From contig UQPV01000069.1 in NCBI GenBank assembly GCA_900543035.1, positions 1 through 6,076 on the forward strand: 6,076 bases of DNA, in the 5' to 3' direction. The notes below the pieces were generated by a model, which was given only the letters and a program-made list of their open reading frames with translations, ran no database searches and was not told the DNA's origin. Source of the stretch: an uncultured Solobacterium sp. GTDB taxonomy: Bacteria > Bacillota_I > Bacilli_A > Erysipelotrichales > Erysipelotrichaceae. The translations under genes were made by a program, and so were the position numbers. Shown one piece after another: positions 5,118-6,076 of this stretch; the stretch's first letter is position 1; each line of letters opens with the position of its first letter.

Positions 5118-5378
5118 TTATGTTTTGTCCTGCCCATTTGCGCTGCTATATATCATCTTCTTGAAGATCCCCGCCTGGTTCAAAAACAGCCGCTCTACCG
5201 CTCAAGTGACCGTATGAAATCAGCACTGTCCTTGATCCGTCCAACTGTAGGCATTCCGCATTAACGCATAGAGGATCAGCGTTATCCCCAGCATATCGAT
5301 GATCTTCACGTTTCGATCAGATAATTCCACTAGCCTCATCATCAGATCCTCTGGCTTTTGTACTTTGAACGCATCGTT
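5118..5378 (-). pseudogene. Decayed coding remnant with in-frame TGA codons, family not recognised
   Basis: One minus-strand frame keeps protein-like composition for about 87 codons between a TGA at 5381-5379 and a TAA at 5120-5118, but is broken by TGA at 5222-5220 and 5204-5202. Before the first break it reads through PEDLMMRLVELSDRNVKIID, then a hydrophobic stretch (MLGITLILYALMRNAYSW), then TDQGQC. After the breaks it reads AVERLFLNQAGIFKKMIYSS and ANGQDKT. All the interruptions, including the upstream one, are TGA, which would fit C-to-T change in CGA arginine codons. The longest unbroken part with an ATG is 40 residues (5342-5220), preceded by a modest AGAGG. I do not recognise the family. 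It may be a small membrane-protein gene that has died, or chance. This occupies most of the 564 bp between the genes at 4928 and 5493. Confidence 0.35.
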
Positions 5379-5411
5379 TCAGTACAGGAGAAAAATTCTT
5401 CAGCCTTTATA

Positions 5412-5440
5412 TTAACACAGTGTCAGAACAGCGCTATAGT
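5412..5440 (+). promoter_or_regulatory. Sigma-A-type promoter for the RibD_C-like / flavodoxin pair
   Basis: TTAACA (5412-5417) and TATAGT (5435-5440) are separated by 17 bp; each is one base off consensus. The start would fall near 5447, about 45 nt before the TTG start at 5493. Both downstream genes, 46 bp apart, are probably transcribed from it. Confidence 0.65.
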
Positions 5441-5464
5441 AAGTGTGATGACATAATGTCAGAA
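5421..5464. promoter_or_regulatory. Palindrome and direct repeat around the promoter, candidate operator
   Basis: TGACATAATGTCA (5449-5461) is a perfect palindrome around one central base, just downstream of the -10 and at the expected transcription start. The octamer TGTCAGAA occurs at 5421-5428, inside the promoter spacer, and again at 5457-5464, overlapping the palindrome. Half-sites TGTCA/TGACA therefore bracket the -10, as expected for a repressor binding cooperatively. No regulator gene is adjacent in the window. Confidence 0.5.
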
Positions 5465-5492
5465 TAGAATGAACAGCGGAGGTGAAGCTAAG

Positions 5493-5723
5493 TTGAAAAA
5501 ACCCTATATTGTTTGTCACATGATGATGTCCCTTGACGGAAGAGTTGATTGCGCCATGGTAGGACAGCTGACAGGTGTCGATGAATATTACGCCACTCTG
5601 GAAAACTTAGACCTGCCATCTACACTAAGTGGGCTTCCCATGGGAAAAACACCTACGGCCTTGACGCTTAAAGATATCCAGGCCTATGAGAATGGCGCTG
5701 TTTGGCTTCGATACCTTGTGTAA
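5493..5723 (+). pseudogene. RibD_C / dihydrofolate-reductase-like protein with internal deletion
   Basis: Proteins of this group (RibD C-terminal, dihydrofolate-reductase fold) are NADPH-dependent reductases, commonly about 220-250 residues. Here only 76 residues remain. The start is a TTG at 5493, seven bases after GGAGGTGA (5478-5485); the ATG at 5469 lies before that site and was rejected. Residues 1-47 match the family N-terminus: KKPYIVCHMMMSLDGRVDCA with the S-x-D-G-R signature, then GVDEYYATLENLD and PSTLSG. From about residue 48 the sequence jumps to LPMGKTPTALTLKDIQAYEN and GAVWLRYLV, which resembles the family's C-terminal strand and end. The middle, including most of the nucleotide-binding region, is missing without loss of frame. 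The joint sits at a 12-bp palindrome (5635-5646). A non-functional product is expected. The C-terminal match is from memory of the family and less certain. Confidence 0.65.
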
Positions 5724-5769
5724 CAGATGAACGACGAAGAAATATTCATATTCTAAAGGAGAGAGCAAA

Positions 5770-6063
5770 ATGACAAAAACATTAGTTGCATATTTTTCCG
5801 CAAGCGGAACGACTGCACATGCGGCCAAAGAGATCGCAGAAGCAATTGAAGCTGATCTATATGAAATCTGTCCGATACGGCCCTATACGGCCGCTGATCT
5901 AGACTGGAACGACAAACAGAGCCGAAGCACAGCAGAGATGAACGATCCCACATGCCGGCCAGACATTGCCGGAGCAGTAAAAGATATGGAGCAGTATGAT
6001 TGTAGGGCGTCATATTCTATTACAGAAAAAATGCAGTTTATTTTGACCTGTCCAGGCTCTTGA
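5770..6063 (+). pseudogene. Flavodoxin (Flavodoxin_4 type), N-terminal half, truncated
   Basis: Flavodoxins of this kind carry FMN and transfer electrons in the cytoplasm; family members are about 150-180 residues. The first 78 residues are convincing: TKTLVAYFSASGTTAHAAKE gives strand 1 and the FMN phosphate loop (S10, S12, T14, T15), then EADLYEICPIRPYTAADLDW, NDKQSRSTAEMNDPTCRP and AVKDMEQYDC. At residue 79 (6004) the expected next strand (a VFLGFPIWWY-like segment that shapes the flavin site) is absent. Instead 19 unrelated residues lead to TGA at 6061. The ATG at 5770 follows AAAGGAGAG. It lies 46 bp behind the RibD_C-like gene, probably co-transcribed. The last 70 bp of the window therefore belong to something else; the abrupt change may again be a rearrangement or an assembly joint. 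Confidence 0.75.
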
Positions 6064-6076
6064 ACGTCACTTTGTG

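Noticed and set aside
5025..5264. 79-residue plus-strand open frame in the gap before the RibD_C-like gene
   Set aside because: No ribosome binding site, irregular composition with clustered Arg, Lys and Cys, no recognisable family, and the opposite strand gives a more protein-like remnant.
1..6076. CRISPR array, tRNA, rRNA, transposase or defence system
   Set aside because: No regularly spaced repeats, no RNA gene signatures and no transposase, integrase, nuclease or toxin-antitoxin motifs were seen on either strand.

Overview
The window looks like a fragment of a low-to-mid G+C Gram-positive (Bacillota/Firmicutes) genome, probably a gut-type clostridial or erysipelotrichial relative. The basis is strong AGGAGG-type ribosome binding sites, sigma-A-like promoters with 17-bp spacers, a TTG start, and a gene set typical of that group (TetR next to a YhgE/Pip-type membrane protein, Flavodoxin_4, RibD_C-type reductase). 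The exact taxon cannot be fixed from sequence alone.

Left region (1-964): the 5' part of a TetR-family regulator runs off the left edge on the minus strand. Divergent from it is the N-terminal part of a YhgE/Pip-family membrane protein. Their shared 297-bp intergenic region carries a perfect 9-bp inverted repeat on the -35 of the YhgE promoter and a second 8-bp inverted repeat in the tetR leader. Both are good operator candidates.

Breakpoint (about 922-941) and 919-1931: the YhgE gene stops abruptly where it runs tail-to-tail into an equally truncated CaCA-family Na+/Ca2+ antiporter gene on the minus strand. About 20 bp fit both genes, so this is either an illegitimate recombination joint or an assembly chimera. 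Divergent from the antiporter is an intact XRE-family regulator gene with its own terminator.

Central region (2027-5010, minus strand): a compact four-gene redox operon in the order AKR5-like aldo/keto reductase, iron-sulfur flavoprotein-like FMN reductase, second aldo/keto reductase, ABM/quinol-monooxygenase-like protein. Spacers are 10-19 bp. It has a good promoter upstream (TTCACA-17-TATCAT) and hairpins plus a terminator-like element downstream. A role in reducing reactive carbonyls, quinones or other electrophiles is inferred from the families.

Right region (5118-6076): a decayed minus-strand remnant with in-frame TGA codons, then a plus-strand pair with a clear promoter and a 13-bp palindrome. 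The first gene of the pair is a RibD_C/dihydrofolate-reductase-like gene that appears to have lost its middle. The second is a Flavodoxin_4-type gene that loses homology after residue 78. With the YhgE/antiporter joint, four protein genes are broken at three sharp points, which is the most unusual property of the window. I found no RNA genes, CRISPR arrays, transposases or convincing new defence or mobile system.
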